64,000 bases of DNA, from NCBI RefSeq assembly GCF_016863195.1, contig NZ_BOOK01000050.1, positions 25,661 to 89,660 of the forward strand, in the 5' to 3' direction. Both the position numbers and the translations under genes were made by a program. The notes beneath the pieces were generated by a model. It worked only from the letters and a program-made list of their open reading frames with translations. It did not search any database and was not told where the DNA came from. Source of the DNA: Paraplanobispora takensis (lineage in GTDB: Bacteria; Actinomycetota; Actinomycetes; Streptosporangiales; Streptosporangiaceae). Shown one piece after another: positions 41,196-51,217 of this stretch (position 1 is its first letter; each line of letters begins with the position of its first letter).

Positions 41196-44100
41196 CGGCT
41201 GATCCTCGCATGCATGTCGACGGTGGTCCCGGTGGCACCGGGCGCGATGCTGACTTCGTGCATCAGGGCGCGCATGAGCGCGATGCCCCGGCCGCGGTGG
41301 GAGCCGGCCTCGGGCCGCGGCGTCTTCCAGCGGCCGCTGTCGGCCACGGTCAGGTGCAGGTCACCGGCGGTGGCGACCGCCCGCAGGCGGACCGTACGGC
41401 CCGGCGCCTCGCGGTGGCCGTGCTCGATGGCGTTGGCGCAGGCCTCGCCGGCGGCGACCAGGATCCTCTGGATCATGGAGGAGCTGAGGCCGCAGCGCCG
41501 CAGCCACTCGCGCAGAGCCCCGCGCACCGGCGCCAGCTGGGCCGACTCGGCGGGGAAGGCCACCTCCAGCGGGGCGGGCTGGCGGTACAGCAGCACGGCG
41601 ACGTCGTCACTGAAGCCGCGCTCCGGCTCCAGCCGGGTCATGACGTGGGTGGCGAGCTCCTCGATGGGGGCCCACCGGCCGTCCTGGACGGCGGCGCCGG
41701 CCTGGCCGATGCCCTCGGTCAGCGGGCGCCGCCGGCGTTCGACCAGGCCGTCGGTGTACAGCAGCAGGGTGGAGCGGGCCGGCATGGTGTGCCCGGCCTC
41801 GGGCCGGGGATGTCCGGGGCGTACGGCCAGCGGGATGGACCGGCCGCCCTCCAGCAACTCGGTGGTGCCGTCGGGGTGGGCCAGGATGCCGGGCGGATGA
41901 CCGGCGCTGGAATAGACCAGGTGACCGGTGGAGGCGGTCAGCACCCCGCAGAAGACGGTGGTGCACCTGGCGCCCGGCACGAAGGCGGCGAACCGGTCGA
42001 GGGCGGTGAGCACCTGGGCGGGGCCGGCGTCCTGCAGCAGCAGGGCGCGGCAGGCGCTGCGCAGCTGTCCCATGACGGCCGCGGCCTCCAGCCCCCGGCC
42101 CACGCAGTCGCCGACCACGATCCCGATCCGGTCCTCGGCCAGCGGCACGATGTCGTACCAGTCTCCGCCGACCTCCAGCGGGCGGGTGGCCGGCTCATAG
42201 CGTACGGCGAAGCCCTCAGGGAGCTGCGAGGGACCGAGGATGGCGCGCTGCAGGGCCACCGCGGCCTCGCGCTGCTGGTCAAGCTGGTGGGCCCGGTGCA
42301 GCCCCTGGCCCAGATGACCGGCCAGCAGCGCCAGGAGGGTCCGGTCCTCGGCGGTGAAGGGCCGGTTCTGGCCCAGGTCGACCCAGACGGTCAGCAGACC
42401 CCCCGGGTGCTCCAGGGTGATGCCGGTCCCGTCGGTCTCGTGCCCGATCGGGCGCAGCGGCGGGTGCCCGCGCAGCTCCGTCAGCTTCCCGCGCAGGCTT
42501 TGCGGCAGGTCCGGCCATCGGGTCCCGGGATCGGAGCACGTCACCTCCGGCCCGGAGCCGTCGTTCCACAGGACGGCCAGGACCTGCCGGGCGTCCCAGA
42601 CCTCGCGCAGCGCCTCCAGCGCCCCGCACAGGGCGTCGTGGAGGTTGTCGGCCTGCGAGATCCGCATGCTGAGGGCGGCCAGGGCGCTTTCGCGCTGCAC
42701 GAGGTAGTGCTCGCCGGTGACGTCGCGGAAGGTGCCCACGACCCGTCGCCGGCCGGTCTCGGGGTCGATGACGTCGTTGAAGGTGACCCCGATCCAGAGC
42801 TGGTGGCCGTCGCGGTGCCTGACCGGGACCGCGCAGCTGCCCCTGCCCTCGTCGACGAGCCGGGCGAAGGCGTCGGCGACCATCGCGTACCCCTGGGGGT
42901 CGTCGGCCTCGTCCGGCCACCACGGGTGCAGCGGGGTGTAGGGCAGGCCCTCGGGCCCGTACCCGAGGAGGTCGGTGAACGCCGCGTTGATCTCGATGAT
43001 CGCACCGTTCTCGTCGGCGACGAAGAAGGCCTCCTGCAGTGATTCGATCATGGCGTTGCGCCATCGGGTGTGGTGGCCGCGCATCCGGGCCAGCTCGACG
43101 TTCGCCCGCACCCGCGCCAGCAGTTCGGCGGCGGAGAACGGCTTGACCAGATAGTCGTCCGCGCCCGCCTCCAGGCCCTCGATGGAGGCCTCCTGCCCGG
43201 CGCGCGCCGACAGCAGCAGCACCGGGACGTCGGCGGTGCGCGGATCGGCGCGCAGCGCGGCCACCAGCTGGAGGCCGTCCAGGCCCGGCATCATCACGTC
43301 GCTGACGACCAGGTCCGGCGGGTCGGCGCGCACCGCCTCCAGCGCGGCCCGGCCGTCGGTGACCACGCTCACCCGGTAGGCGGGCCGCAGCAGCCGGGTC
43401 AGATAGTCGCGCATGTCGGCGTTGTCGTCGGCGACCAGCACCCGGGCCGGTACGGCGCCGTCCGGCGCCGAGGGGTGCGCACCGGCGGAGACGCCGGCGG
43501 CGTCCGTCCCCTGGACGGCGGTGTCGTCCCCGGGGAGCCAGCGCAGGGCCTCCTGGACGAACGGCTCGGCGGTGGCCGAGACCGCCTCCGCCGATCCGGC
43601 CGGGACCAGGCTGTCGGCCGGCAGGTGACCGGAGCCGAAGGGCAGCCGGATGGTGAAGGATGTGCCCGCGCCCTCGACGCTGTCGGCGGTGATGGTGCCG
43701 CCCTGCAGACCGACCAGTTCCTTCACCAGCGCCAGCCCGATGCCGCTGCCCTCGTTCGAGCGCGAGCGGGCGCTCTCGATGCGGTGGAAGCGCTCGAACA
43801 ATCGCGGCAGCTCCCCGGTGGGGACGCCGATGCCGGTGTCGGCGACCGTGACGACGGCGTGGCCGTCCTCCTGCCGCAGCCGGACGCCGATGGTGCCCTC
43901 GAAGGTGAACTTCAGGGCGTTGCTCAGCAGGTTGAGCACCACCTTCTCCCACATGCCCCGGTCGATGCAGACCGGTTCGGTCAGCGGCGGGCAGTCCACC
44001 TCGAAGGCCAGCCCGGCCTTGTCGATCGCGGAGCGGAAGACGCTGGCCAGCTCGGCGGTCACCGCCGCCAGGTCCACCGGCTCGTAGCGGGCCTGCATGC

Positions 44101-45382
44101 GGCCGGCCTCGAGGCGGGAGAAGTCGAGCAGGGTGTTGACCAGCTTGCCCAGGCGCAGCCCGTTGCGGTGGACGACCTCCAGCTCGTCGCGCACCTGCCC
44201 GCCGGTCTCCTGCAGACGGCCGCGCAGTTCCTCCACCGGTCCCATGATCAGGGTCAGCGGGGTGCGGAACTCGTGGCTGATGTTGGAGAAGAAGACGGTC
44301 TTCGCGCGGTCCAGCTCGGCCAGCTCTTCGGCCCGCCGCTGCTGGGCCTGGTAGCTGCGGGCGCTCGCGATCCCCGTCGCGACGTGTCCCGCGGCCAGCT
44401 CGACGAACCCGCGGTAGCCGTCGTCCAGGGGCCGGTAGCGGTTGAGCGCGGCCACCAGGAACCCGTACGGCGCGCCGCCCTGCTGCAGCAGCGGCACCAC
44501 CAGCGCCTGCGCGGGCGGCTCCGGCCAGCCCCCGGCCGGGAGATCGGCGGACGGGGCGCCGTCGAGCGCCACGAGCACCGGCTCCCCCCGGCCCAGCGCC
44601 GCCACTGGCCACACCGCGTCCGCATCGCCCGGCGACAGGACGGCGGGGGCGATCGGATGCCCGGCGGAGATCCCGCTCGCCCCCGCCAGACGCGCGCCGC
44701 CGTCGTCGTCGAACAGATAGGTCAGCGTGAACGGGAGGTCCTGCGGGTTGCGGCCGAGCTGGCGGCAGGCGAAGGCCAGCATCTCCTGCTCGGTGCGGAC
44801 CACGCTGGGGTCGGAGCCGAGATCCCGCAGCGTCGCCATCCGCCGCTCGCCGATGACCCGCTCGGTGTCCTCGCTGACGACGCACAGCATGCCGACCACC
44901 GCACCGGCGTCATCGCGCAGGGGGCTGTAGGAGAAGGTGTGATAGGTCTCCTCCGGATAGCCGGCCCGCTCCAGGAACAGCAGCAGCGCCTCGTCCCAGG
45001 TCGCCTTCCCGGTGGCCAGCACGGCCTCGATCCGCGGGCCGATGTCGTCCCAGATCTCCGCCCACACCTCGCTGGCCGGGCGGCCCAGGGCCCAGGGGTA
45101 CTTGCGGCCCAGGGTGTCGCGGCGGTAGGCGGCGTTGCAGAAGAACGTCAGCTGCGGCCCCCACGCCATCCACATGGAGAACCGGGACGACAGGACGATG
45201 CTCACCGCCGTCCGCAGGCTCTGCGGCCACCCGGCCGGCGGCCCGAGCGGGGTCGCCCGCCAGTCCACCGCCGCCAGGTCCCGGCCGACCTGGTCGTCGG
45301 CGGCGAACAGCTCGACCTCGACCCCGGTTTCGGCCCCGGCCACCGTGGCGGGCCCGTGCTCGACGTCGCCGCAGTCCGTCAT
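41192..45382 (-). CDS. Giant hybrid: histidine kinase, receiver, PAS, GAF, PP2C phosphatase and RsbW-like kinase
   Basis: 1396 residues from ATG 45382 with AAAGGG upstream. Order: PAS-like (about 35-170), GAF (about 185-345), HisKA with His370 ([13 protein letters not shown]), ATPase ([24 protein letters not shown], to about 590), receiver (about 650-770, phospho-acceptor Asp695 in VVSDVMMPG), PAS (about 785-890), GAF (about 915-1050), SpoIIE-type PP2C phosphatase (about 1060-1260, [10 protein letters not shown] and [13 protein letters not shown]) and a C-terminal RsbW/SpoIIAB-like ATPase (about 1275-1396, [13 protein letters not shown]). It joins two-component signalling to partner switching in one chain: it could phosphorylate and dephosphorylate STAS antagonists such as the coupled one at 40875. 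No membrane helix is seen. Confidence 0.92.
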   Translation of the reverse strand: MTDCGDVEHGPATVAGAETGVEVELFAADDQVGRDLAAVDWRATPLGPPAGWPQSLRTAVSIVLSSRFSMWMAWGPQLTFFCNAAYRRDTLGRKYPWALGRPASEVWAEIWDDIGPRIEAVLATGKATWDEALLLFLERAGYPEETYHTFSYSPLRDDAGAVVGMLCVVSEDTERVIGERRMATLRDLGSDPSVVRTEQEMLAFACRQLGRNPQDLPFTLTYLFDDDGGARLAGASGISAGHPIAPAVLSPGDADAVWPVAALGRGEPVLVALDGAPSADLPAGGWPEPPAQALVVPLLQQGGAPYGFLVAALNRYRPLDDGYRGFVELAAGHVATGIASARSYQAQQRRAEELAELDRAKTVFFSNISHEFRTPLTLIMGPVEELRGRLQETGGQVRDELEVVHRNGLRLGKLVNTLLDFSRLEAGRMQARYEPVDLAAVTAELASVFRSAIDKAGLAFEVDCPPLTEPVCIDRGMWEKVVLNLLSNALKFTFEGTIGVRLRQEDGHAVVTVADTGIGVPTGELPRLFERFHRIESARSRSNEGSGIGLALVKELVGLQGGTITADSVEGAGTSFTIRLPFGSGHLPADSLVPAGSAEAVSATAEPFVQEALRWLPGDDTAVQGTDAAGVSAGAHPSAPDGAVPARVLVADDNADMRDYLTRLLRPAYRVSVVTDGRAALEAVRADPPDLVVSDVMMPGLDGLQLVAALRADPRTADVPVLLLSARAGQEASIEGLEAGADDYLVKPFSAAELLARVRANVELARMRGHHTRWRNAMIESLQEAFFVADENGAIIEINAAFTDLLGYGPEGLPYTPLHPWWPDEADDPQGYAMVADAFARLVDEGRGSCAVPVRHRDGHQLWIGVTFNDVIDPETGRRRVVGTFRDVTGEHYLVQRESALAALSMRISQADNLHDALCGALEALREVWDARQVLAVLWNDGSGPEVTCSDPGTRWPDLPQSLRGKLTELRGHPPLRPIGHETDGTGITLEHPGGLLTVWVDLGQNRPFTAEDRTLLALLAGHLGQGLHRAHQLDQQREAAVALQRAILGPSQLPEGFAVRYEPATRPLEVGGDWYDIVPLAEDRIGIVVGDCVGRGLEAAAVMGQLRSACRALLLQDAGPAQVLTALDRFAAFVPGARCTTVFCGVLTASTGHLVYSSAGHPPGILAHPDGTTELLEGGRSIPLAVRPGHPRPEAGHTMPARSTLLLYTDGLVERRRRPLTEGIGQAGAAVQDGRWAPIEELATHVMTRLEPERGFSDDVAVLLYRQPAPLEVAFPAESAQLAPVRGALREWLRRCGLSSSMIQRILVAAGEACANAIEHGHREAPGRTVRLRAVATAGDLHLTVADSGRWKTPRPEAGSHRGRGIALMRALMHEVSIAPGATGTTVDMHARISR

Positions 45383-45662
45383 CCGACACCCTTTCGTCCG
45401 AGCCGGGCCACCGCCCCGCGCCGGGCCACCCGGTCCGGCCCGGCGGGTCACGAGGAGCAGTTCAACGGTTACGTAGGATATGGCAAATCGTTCCACGGCC
45501 CGGGCCCGCTCCGCGCGCCGTACGACGGGAGGAGGGCCCCGGGATCACCGGCGTCGATGACCTCGTCGTCACTGTGCATAGACTGATCGCGACCCTCGGC
45601 GAGGGCGTATCGTACGACACCGTGGCGCCCGCCCGTCCGACGACCGTCCCTCAGGAGCCTTG

Positions 45663-46034
45663 GTGCAACACGAGCACGGTCTGACCGTCACCCTCCGGCC
45701 GCATTCGGCCCACCTCCACACGGTGCTCGTGGCCGGCGACCTGGATCACCACACCGCCTTCCGCCTGCGGGCGGCCCTCGACGAGATCGCCCTCGCCCCC
45801 GGCGCCGGAGTGGTGATCGACCTGTCGGCCATGACCTTCTGCGACTCCACCGGCATCTCCATCCTGGTCGCCGCGCACCAGCGCGCCCACGAGGCCGGGG
45901 CCGCCCTGGCCCTGGCCGGCATGGAACGCGACATCGTCTACGTCTTCCAGATCATGGGCCTGGACCGGTTGCTCGCCCTCTACGACACCCCGGAAGAGGC
46001 CATAGCCGCCCTGCGGCGCCCCCGGGAGGGCTGA
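45663..46034 (+). CDS. STAS-domain anti-sigma factor antagonist
   Basis: 123 residues. GTG 45663 is preferred to TTG 45660 because AGGAG then sits five bases away. Typical STAS strands and the phospho-site Ser in MTFCDSTGISILV are present, followed by the helix 'ALALAGMERDIVYVFQIMGLDRLL', as in SpoIIAA/RsbV. It is divergent from the giant hybrid regulator at 45382, whose kinase and phosphatase modules are the obvious partners. Confidence 0.9.
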   Translation: MQHEHGLTVTLRPHSAHLHTVLVAGDLDHHTAFRLRAALDEIALAPGAGVVIDLSAMTFCDSTGISILVAAHQRAHEAGAALALAGMERDIVYVFQIMGLDRLLALYDTPEEAIAALRRPREG

Positions 46035-46109
46035 GGGGCGTCCTGCGCGCAGGCCGGCGGCGTGGAAAAGGACCTTGTGATGAGACGGGCCCGGCCGCAC
46101 GCTGGACCC

Positions 46110-46472
46110 ATGCGCCTGAGCCATCTCGGCCTGCCCGTGCGCGACGCGCGGCGCAGCCTGCGCTTCTACGAGACGTACTTCGGGTTCGACCCCGCCACCG
46201 CCCGGCACTACGAGGACGGCACCGTCGTCGTCCGCGACGCCCACGGCTTCGACCTGGCCCTGCACGCGGTCCGGGAGGTGGCCCCGATGCCGGACTTCCT
46301 GCACTTCGGCTTCCGCCTGGACGATCCGGAGCGGGTCCGCGCCCTGCTGGCCCGGATGCGGGCCGACGGCGTCGGCGTCGCCGAGGACTACGACGAGCCC
46401 GCCTACGTGGCGTTCAAATGCGCCGACCCGGACGGGCACCGCGTGGAGGCGTACTGGGAGCCCGGACCCTGA
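46110..46472 (+). CDS. VOC-family (glyoxalase-like) protein
   Basis: 120 residues from ATG 46110, where the family begins (MRLSHLGLPVRDARRSLRFYETYFGF); ATG codons further up (46080) are less likely. One complete vicinal-oxygen-chelate repeat pair with 'HFGFRLDDPERVRAL' and 'CADPDGHRVEAYWEP'. Metal-ligand candidates are His in SHLGLP and Glu in VEAYWE. Such small members are dioxygenases, lyases or antibiotic-binding proteins; the role is not resolvable. Confidence 0.85.
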   Translation: MRLSHLGLPVRDARRSLRFYETYFGFDPATARHYEDGTVVVRDAHGFDLALHAVREVAPMPDFLHFGFRLDDPERVRALLARMRADGVGVAEDYDEPAYVAFKCADPDGHRVEAYWEPGP

Positions 46473-46536
46473 GCCGGGATCTGTGATCGGTCAGGCGACC
46501 GGCTCAGGCGGGGATCCGCGATGGCAGACTTCGACG

Positions 46537-47442
46537 ATGACCTCAGAGACGATCACCGCGGCGGCCGCGGGCACCTGGCGGCTCGGCGACCTGACAGTCA
46601 ACCGGATCGGGTTCGGCGCGATGCGCCTGACCCAGAACGGCGGGGCGTTCGGCGACGGCGTCCCGAGCGACCGCGGCCGGGCGATCGCCGTGCTCCGCCG
46701 CGCGGTCGAGCTCGGCGTCGACCACATCGACACGGCCTCGTTCTACTTCTCCCCGCTGCGCTCGGCCAATGAGCTGATCAACCGGGCGCTGGCGCCGTAC
46801 CCCGACGACCTGGTCATCGTCACCAAGGTCTGGCCGGGGCGGGACCCGTCGGGCAGGTGGTGGTGGGCCACGCCGGAGCAGCTGCGCGGGCAGGTCGAGG
46901 AGAACCTGCGCCAGCTCGGCCGCGACCACCTCGACGTGGTGAACCTGCGCGTTCCCCCCGGTTCGCAGACCCGCTCGATCGCCGAGCACTTCGGCGCGCT
47001 GGCCGGGCTGCGCGAGGCCGGGCTCGTCCGCCACCTGGGCATCTCCAACGCCACGCCCGGCCACCTGGCCGAGGCGCTGGCCATCGCCCCGGTGGTGTGC
47101 GTGCAGAACCCCTACGGCATCGGCCTGCGGTCCGCGGACCACGCATTCCTGCGGGCCTGCGGGGAGCAGGGTGTCGCGTTCGTGCCGTTCTTCGCGATCG
47201 CCGGCACCGGGGCCGAGGCGGGCGCGGGCGCGGCCGACGGCGACGAGGTGCTGGCCGTCGCCCGCGCCCACGGGGCGACGGCCGCACAGGTACGGCTGGC
47301 GTGGACGCTGCAGCAGGGACCGCACGTGCTGGCCATCCCCGGCACCGGAAACCCCGATCACCTGACCGACAACGTCGCCGCCGGTGCGCTGCGGCTCTCA
47401 CCGGAGGAGCTGGCCCGCCTCGGAGCCGTCCCGGGAGCGTGA
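46537..47442 (+). CDS. Aldo/keto reductase
   Basis: 301 residues from ATG 46537. TIM-barrel AKR pattern: 'VNRIGFGAMRLT', Asp in 'VDHIDTASFYFSP', Lys in 'VIVTKVWPG', 'VRHLGISNATPGHL' and NADPH-binding 'AIPGTGNPDHLTDNVAA'. The usual catalytic Tyr is the Tyr in SFYFS. The His normally found after the fourth strand appears replaced in 'DVVNLRVPPG', as in a known AKR subgroup. NADPH-dependent carbonyl reduction is expected; the substrate is unknown. Confidence 0.88.
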   Translation: MTSETITAAAAGTWRLGDLTVNRIGFGAMRLTQNGGAFGDGVPSDRGRAIAVLRRAVELGVDHIDTASFYFSPLRSANELINRALAPYPDDLVIVTKVWPGRDPSGRWWWATPEQLRGQVEENLRQLGRDHLDVVNLRVPPGSQTRSIAEHFGALAGLREAGLVRHLGISNATPGHLAEALAIAPVVCVQNPYGIGLRSADHAFLRACGEQGVAFVPFFAIAGTGAEAGAGAADGDEVLAVARAHGATAAQVRLAWTLQQGPHVLAIPGTGNPDHLTDNVAAGALRLSPEELARLGAVPGA

Positions 47443-47481
47443 CCGGGGCGGACCTGCGGTTCCGGACGTGGGCGGGCCGGT

Positions 47482-47521
47482 GGTGCCGGGGCGGGATCAA
47501 GGGGGGTCCGGCCCCGGCACC
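47482..47521. terminator. Bidirectional hairpin between convergent genes
   Basis: Exact 11-bp arms GGTGCCGGGGC (47482-47492) and GCCCCGGCACC (47511-47521) lie between the aldo/keto reductase stop and the convergent beta-propeller gene. Confidence 0.65.
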
Positions 47522-47536
47522 GGCACCGGGAGGCGG

Positions 47537-48850
47537 TCAGCCGGTCGTACCGGTCCAGCCGACGGGCAGGCGGGCCAGGCGGACCCGCTGCGGGTGGTCG
47601 CCGACGGGGACAGAAGTGATCTTCTGGCCGGTGGCGAAGTCGATGGCGGTGACCTGGTCGGCGTCGCTCTCGGAGATCACGCAGGCCGCGCCGTCACCGC
47701 TGACCGTGGCCCAGTACGGCTTGGCGGCGCTCACCGGCGGCCCCTCCCGCAGGGTGGCCCGGTCCACGACGGTGGCGTAGTCGTCCATGGTTGCGGCGAC
47801 GCACAGCTTGGCGCCGTCGGGGCTCATGGACATTCCGTGATGACGGGAGTCGTTGACGAAGGTCGTGCGGTCGTCGCTGGTGTCGGGGTTCTCCGGCAGC
47901 GTCTTGACCCGCAGGATCCTGTCGGCGGCCACGTCGTACTCGACGAAGCCGTTGAAGAACGACACCTGGAAGTACAGTCTGGACTCGTCGGGGGTGAACG
48001 CGACGGGACGGACCGCGTCGGACAGGTCCCTGCGGCCGAAGGCGTCGAGCCGGGACCGCATGTCGATGGTCTTGATCCTCCTGAAGGTCGCGGCGTCCAC
48101 GACGGTGATCTTACGGTCGCCCTTCAGCCAGTCCTGCGACGGGTCGTCGAAGTCGTTGTTGACCTCGCCGATCGACATGTTCCACAGGTGGCCGCCGCCA
48201 CCTGTGAAGACGTTCTCGTGCGGCTTGTCGCCGGTCCTGAACGAGCCGAGCTGCCGGCCGGTGGTGATGTCCAGGACGTGAACGGTGTTGGAGGTGGACG
48301 CCGAGACGGCCACGCGGGTGCCGTCCGGGGAGACGGCCATGTGGTCGGAGCGGAACCCCGAGACCGGGAAGCGCCACCTGAGCCTGCCGGTGGCGGTGTC
48401 GACGGAGGCCACGTCGGCGAAGCTGGGACGGGAGACCACGATCGCCGATCCGTCGGGGGTGGTGTACAGGTCGTCGACGAACTGGTCGTGGCCCTCGCCG
48501 ACGGTCTCCCGGATGCCCAGGAAGAAGGCCAGCCGGATGGGGTTGAGGTAGATCTCGCGCAGCCGGTCGTTCTTGTCGGGGATCAGGTCGATCCGGCCGA
48601 TCTTGGCGAAGGTGCCGCTCGATCTGATGACGTCGGCGGTGCCCTCCCAGTTGTTGCCGACCAGCATCACCTCCTGCAGGGCGGAGGCACGGTAGGCGGA
48701 GGCACGGTAGGCGGAGGCGGCGTGCGCCGGGCCGGAGACGGCGTGCGCCGGGCCGGGGACGGGTCCGCAGACGGTGGCGGCGGCCACCGCGGCCGCCACG
48801 GCGCCGCGGAGCAGGGGCCTGCGCCGGCGCGCACGGGTCGGGGCGTGCAT
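47537..48850 (-). CDS. Secreted YVTN-type beta-propeller protein
   Basis: 437 residues. ATG 48850 is chosen because GGAGG then lies seven bases upstream; ATG 48856 would leave one base. A basic N-terminus and hydrophobic core (LLRGAVAAAVAAATVCG) form a signal peptide. A short repeat region follows: SGPAHA twice and AYRAS twice, the latter from 15-bp DNA repeats near 48680-48720. The rest is a seven-bladed-type propeller with 'MAVSPDGTRVAVSAS', 'VDTATGRLRW', 'LDITTGRQLGSF' and 'VPVGDHPQRVRL'. Probably an extracellular binding protein of unknown ligand. A TetR gene is divergent from it. Confidence 0.85.
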   Translation of the reverse strand: MHAPTRARRRRPLLRGAVAAAVAAATVCGPVPGPAHAVSGPAHAASAYRASAYRASALQEVMLVGNNWEGTADVIRSSGTFAKIGRIDLIPDKNDRLREIYLNPIRLAFFLGIRETVGEGHDQFVDDLYTTPDGSAIVVSRPSFADVASVDTATGRLRWRFPVSGFRSDHMAVSPDGTRVAVSASTSNTVHVLDITTGRQLGSFRTGDKPHENVFTGGGGHLWNMSIGEVNNDFDDPSQDWLKGDRKITVVDAATFRRIKTIDMRSRLDAFGRRDLSDAVRPVAFTPDESRLYFQVSFFNGFVEYDVAADRILRVKTLPENPDTSDDRTTFVNDSRHHGMSMSPDGAKLCVAATMDDYATVVDRATLREGPPVSAAKPYWATVSGDGAACVISESDADQVTAIDFATGQKITSVPVGDHPQRVRLARLPVGWTGTTG

Positions 48851-49145
48851 GGTCATTCCTCCATGGGGGGTGAGAGGGGTGAAGGAGCGTGAAAGACGGA
48901 CTTCGCGCCTCAGGGATGCTTCGCGCCTCAGGAATGACGCGGGACCCGGCAGGGGTCCACGCGGATGCAAGGAAGTGATCGTGCGGGGCCACCGGGCGAC
49001 CGGCGGGCTTCCGGCCCGTGGTGACGGACCCGGATAAGTCTGAATATTTATATTTTCAAACCTTGTTACCCGATGGTAGGGACGTGTGACGCGCGCCACA
49101 AGCCCCGATGGGAGAAAATCGGGGCATCGCGGAGCGGAGGGCACG

Positions 49146-49823
49146 GTGGCGGGCAGGATCACACCGGCGGCGGGCCGGTACGGGGGCAGGTCGGCCACCG
49201 AACGGCAGGCCGAGCGCCGAGCCCGCTTCATGCGGGCGGGTCTGGACCTGTTCGGCGCCGGGCCCGGCTACCGCGCCACCAGGATCACCGACGTGTGCAG
49301 GGCCGCCGAGCTGTCCACCCGCCAGTTCTACGAGGAGTTCCACTCCCTGGAGGACCTGCTGGCCGAGCTGCACCTGTACGTCAACGACGCGGCCGAGCGG
49401 TCCGTCCTGGACGTCCTGCCCCAGGTCCAGCACCTGGAGCCGCACGAGCGCTACACCCGCCTGTTCCGCGCCTACGCCGCCGGAGCCACCGGCGACCCCC
49501 GCCACACCCGCATCGCCTTCGTCGAGATCATCGGCGTCAGCCCCCGCCTGGACCGCCAGCGCCTGGACCGCCGCGCCCGCTGGATCGACTTCCTGTGCGC
49601 GCAGGCCCAGGACGCCGCCGACCGCGGCCACATCCCCCAGCGCGACTACCGCGTCACCGCCGCCGCGTTCATCGGCGCCGTCAACGGCCTCATGCACGAC
49701 TGGGCCGTCGGCTGGGTCGACGCCTCCCTCGACCAGATCACCGACGAGCTCCTCCAGATGCTCCTGGACCGCCTGCACATCACCCCGCCGTCCCCGGAGC
49801 ACCCGCCCGCACGGACGCAGTAG
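49146..49823 (+). CDS. TetR-family transcriptional regulator
   Basis: 225 residues from GTG 49146 with GGAGGG upstream. The N-terminal helix-turn-helix is RAGLDLFGAGPGYRATRITDVCRAAELSTRQFYEEFHSLEDLLAELH. The C-terminal ligand domain contains helices ending near 'MLLDRLHIT'. The divergent beta-propeller gene is the likely target. The roughly 295-base intergenic region includes an AT-rich promoter patch (about 49034-49064) and TACC-CGAT-GGTA (49067-49078), a possible operator. Confidence 0.88.
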   Translation: MAGRITPAAGRYGGRSATERQAERRARFMRAGLDLFGAGPGYRATRITDVCRAAELSTRQFYEEFHSLEDLLAELHLYVNDAAERSVLDVLPQVQHLEPHERYTRLFRAYAAGATGDPRHTRIAFVEIIGVSPRLDRQRLDRRARWIDFLCAQAQDAADRGHIPQRDYRVTAAAFIGAVNGLMHDWAVGWVDASLDQITDELLQMLLDRLHITPPSPEHPPARTQ

Positions 49824-49824
49824 C

Positions 49825-49856
49825 GCGGGACCCGGCGTCGCCACGCCGGATCCCGC
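49825..49856. terminator. Bidirectional hairpin between TetR and GntR genes
   Basis: GCGGGA (49825-49830) plus CCGGCGT (49832-49838) pair with ACGCCGG (49843-49849) plus TCCCGC (49851-49856), with one C/A mismatch and a 4-base loop. It begins two bases after the TetR stop codon. Confidence 0.65.
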
Positions 49857-49933
49857 ACCGCCCCCGCACCTCTCACCACCGGGCCTCGTACCGCCCCGGA
49901 CCCGGCCCCGGCCCCCGGCTCACCGCCGCGGGA

Positions 49934-50314
49934 TCAGAACGAGGCGGAGGCCGCCGCGCCGCCGGATCGCAGGGCCGCCTGCACGATGCACAGCGCCTCG
50001 CTCTCGTCGAGGCCGACGCTGGCGATCACGGCCGCGTAGTCGGCGGCGGCCTGGCGGACCCGCTCCCGTCCCTCCTCACCGGCGGCCGACACGAACGACC
50101 CCGCTCTCCCCCGGGTCTCGATCAGTCCGGCCTCCTCCAGCTCCCGGTAGGCCCGGCCGACGGTGTTGACGGCCAGGCCGAGGTCGGCCGCGAGCCGGCG
50201 GATGGTCGGCAGCCGGGCGCCCACGGCCAGCGTGCGATCCTGGATCTGCCGGGCGAGCTGGGCCCGCAACTGCTCGAACGGCGGGACCGGCGAGCCGGCA
50301 TCGATGACGATCAT
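49934..50314 (-). CDS. YtrA-type GntR transcriptional regulator
   Basis: 126 residues from ATG 50314, overlapping the upstream gene's stop by one base (TGATG). Winged helix: PPFEQLRAQLARQIQDRTLAVGARLPTIRRLAADLGLAVNTVGRAYRELEEAGLIETRG. Short helical C-terminus with 'AAVIASVGLDESEALCIV'. Same size class and same membrane-protein partner order as the module at 31335-32647. Expected to repress its own operon through the inverted repeat at 51125-51172. Confidence 0.9.
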   Translation of the reverse strand: MIVIDAGSPVPPFEQLRAQLARQIQDRTLAVGARLPTIRRLAADLGLAVNTVGRAYRELEEAGLIETRGRAGSFVSAAGEEGRERVRQAAADYAAVIASVGLDESEALCIVQAALRSGGAAASASF

Positions 50315-51111
50315 CAAAGGTCCACCGCCCGGCGCGCCGTGGTCTCGCACGACGGCGCCCTGACGCGGACGGCGATGAAGGCGGCCGCCCCCAGCACCAC
50401 GAAGCCCACGGAGGCGGCGTTCCACCACCCGGGCATGAACGCGATCAGCAGCACCACCGGCAGCGACCACAGCACGGTCGGCACGGCGCTCTCGCGCGCG
50501 TCCTCGATGCGCATGACGACGTCGGCCGTCAGCGAGGCCTCGTCCTCGGCCACGACCGGCCGGGCGAGTATCTCGCGCAGTTGCAGGATCACACCGAGGC
50601 CGACCCCGGTCACGGCGATCAGCAGCACGATGGCCGCGTGCCGTGCGACGCCCTCGGCGACGGCCAGCGCGCTCACCCCCAGCGCGAACGCGCCGGCGAA
50701 GGTGGCGCCCGACAGGACGACATAGGGCCACCCGAGCAGAGTCCGCAGGCCGGGCCGCATCGGATGGGTCGCACGCCGTGCCAGCTCCGCCCCGGCCCGC
50801 CGGTCGACGCGCCGTACCCAGGCGTCCAGCAGCGCCCGGGCCAGCAACAGCACGATGACCAGCACGCCCAGCACCAGCACCGGCACCGACCGGTCGGCGG
50901 GCTGCGGCAGAGCGGCGACCTGCGCCAGAGCGGCCGCGATGATCAGCACGGCCTGCAGGACGCTGTCCAGCACCCGCACCCGCCCCCGCACCATCAGGCG
51001 CGCGGTCAGCAACGGCGTCGGCGGACCCTCGCCCAGGCCGTGCCGGCGCAGCCAGCTCCCGGCGTACTGGATCTCCGCGGGCGGCCCGGCGTCGGACATG
51101 GAGGCGTTCAC
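50314..51111 (-). CDS. Membrane protein co-transcribed with a GntR regulator
   Basis: 265 residues from GTG 51111, seven bases after GGAGG; ATG 51099 is an alternative. About five hydrophobic helices: two near 45-95 (VLQAVLIIAAALAQVAAL, VLVLGVLVIVLLLARALL), two near 125-175 (VVLSGATFAGAFALGVSALAV, AAIVLLIAVTGVGLGVIL) and two near 220-255. An acidic cytoplasmic loop (PVVAEDEASLTADVVMRIEDA) lies before the last pair. No family with known function recognised. Coupled to the GntR gene by TGATG. Confidence 0.75.
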   Translation of the reverse strand: MNASMSDAGPPAEIQYAGSWLRRHGLGEGPPTPLLTARLMVRGRVRVLDSVLQAVLIIAAALAQVAALPQPADRSVPVLVLGVLVIVLLLARALLDAWVRRVDRRAGAELARRATHPMRPGLRTLLGWPYVVLSGATFAGAFALGVSALAVAEGVARHAAIVLLIAVTGVGLGVILQLREILARPVVAEDEASLTADVVMRIEDARESAVPTVLWSLPVVLLIAFMPGWWNAASVGFVVLGAAAFIAVRVRAPSCETTARRAVDL

Positions 51112-51124
51112 TATGCCCCCTCCT

Positions 51125-51172
51125 TTTGTCGCAATGTTTGTATCAACATACTGCGTCATAGATTGCGACAAA
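51125..51172. promoter_or_regulatory. Twin inverted-repeat operator, membrane/GntR module 2
   Basis: TTTGTCGCAAT (51125-51135) and ATTGCGACAAA (51162-51172) are exact 11-bp reverse complements, 37 bp centre to centre. Each arm contains its own quasi-palindrome TTG-N3-CAA. On the minus strand the far arm lies at a -35 position (TTGTCG) and the near arm overlaps the leading A of AAAGGAGG, so binding would block initiation of the leftward operon. Confidence 0.7.
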
Positions 51173-51217
51173 GTCAACAGAGGCCGGGATGCCCGAGGCG
51201 CACGGCCTCCGAACGCT

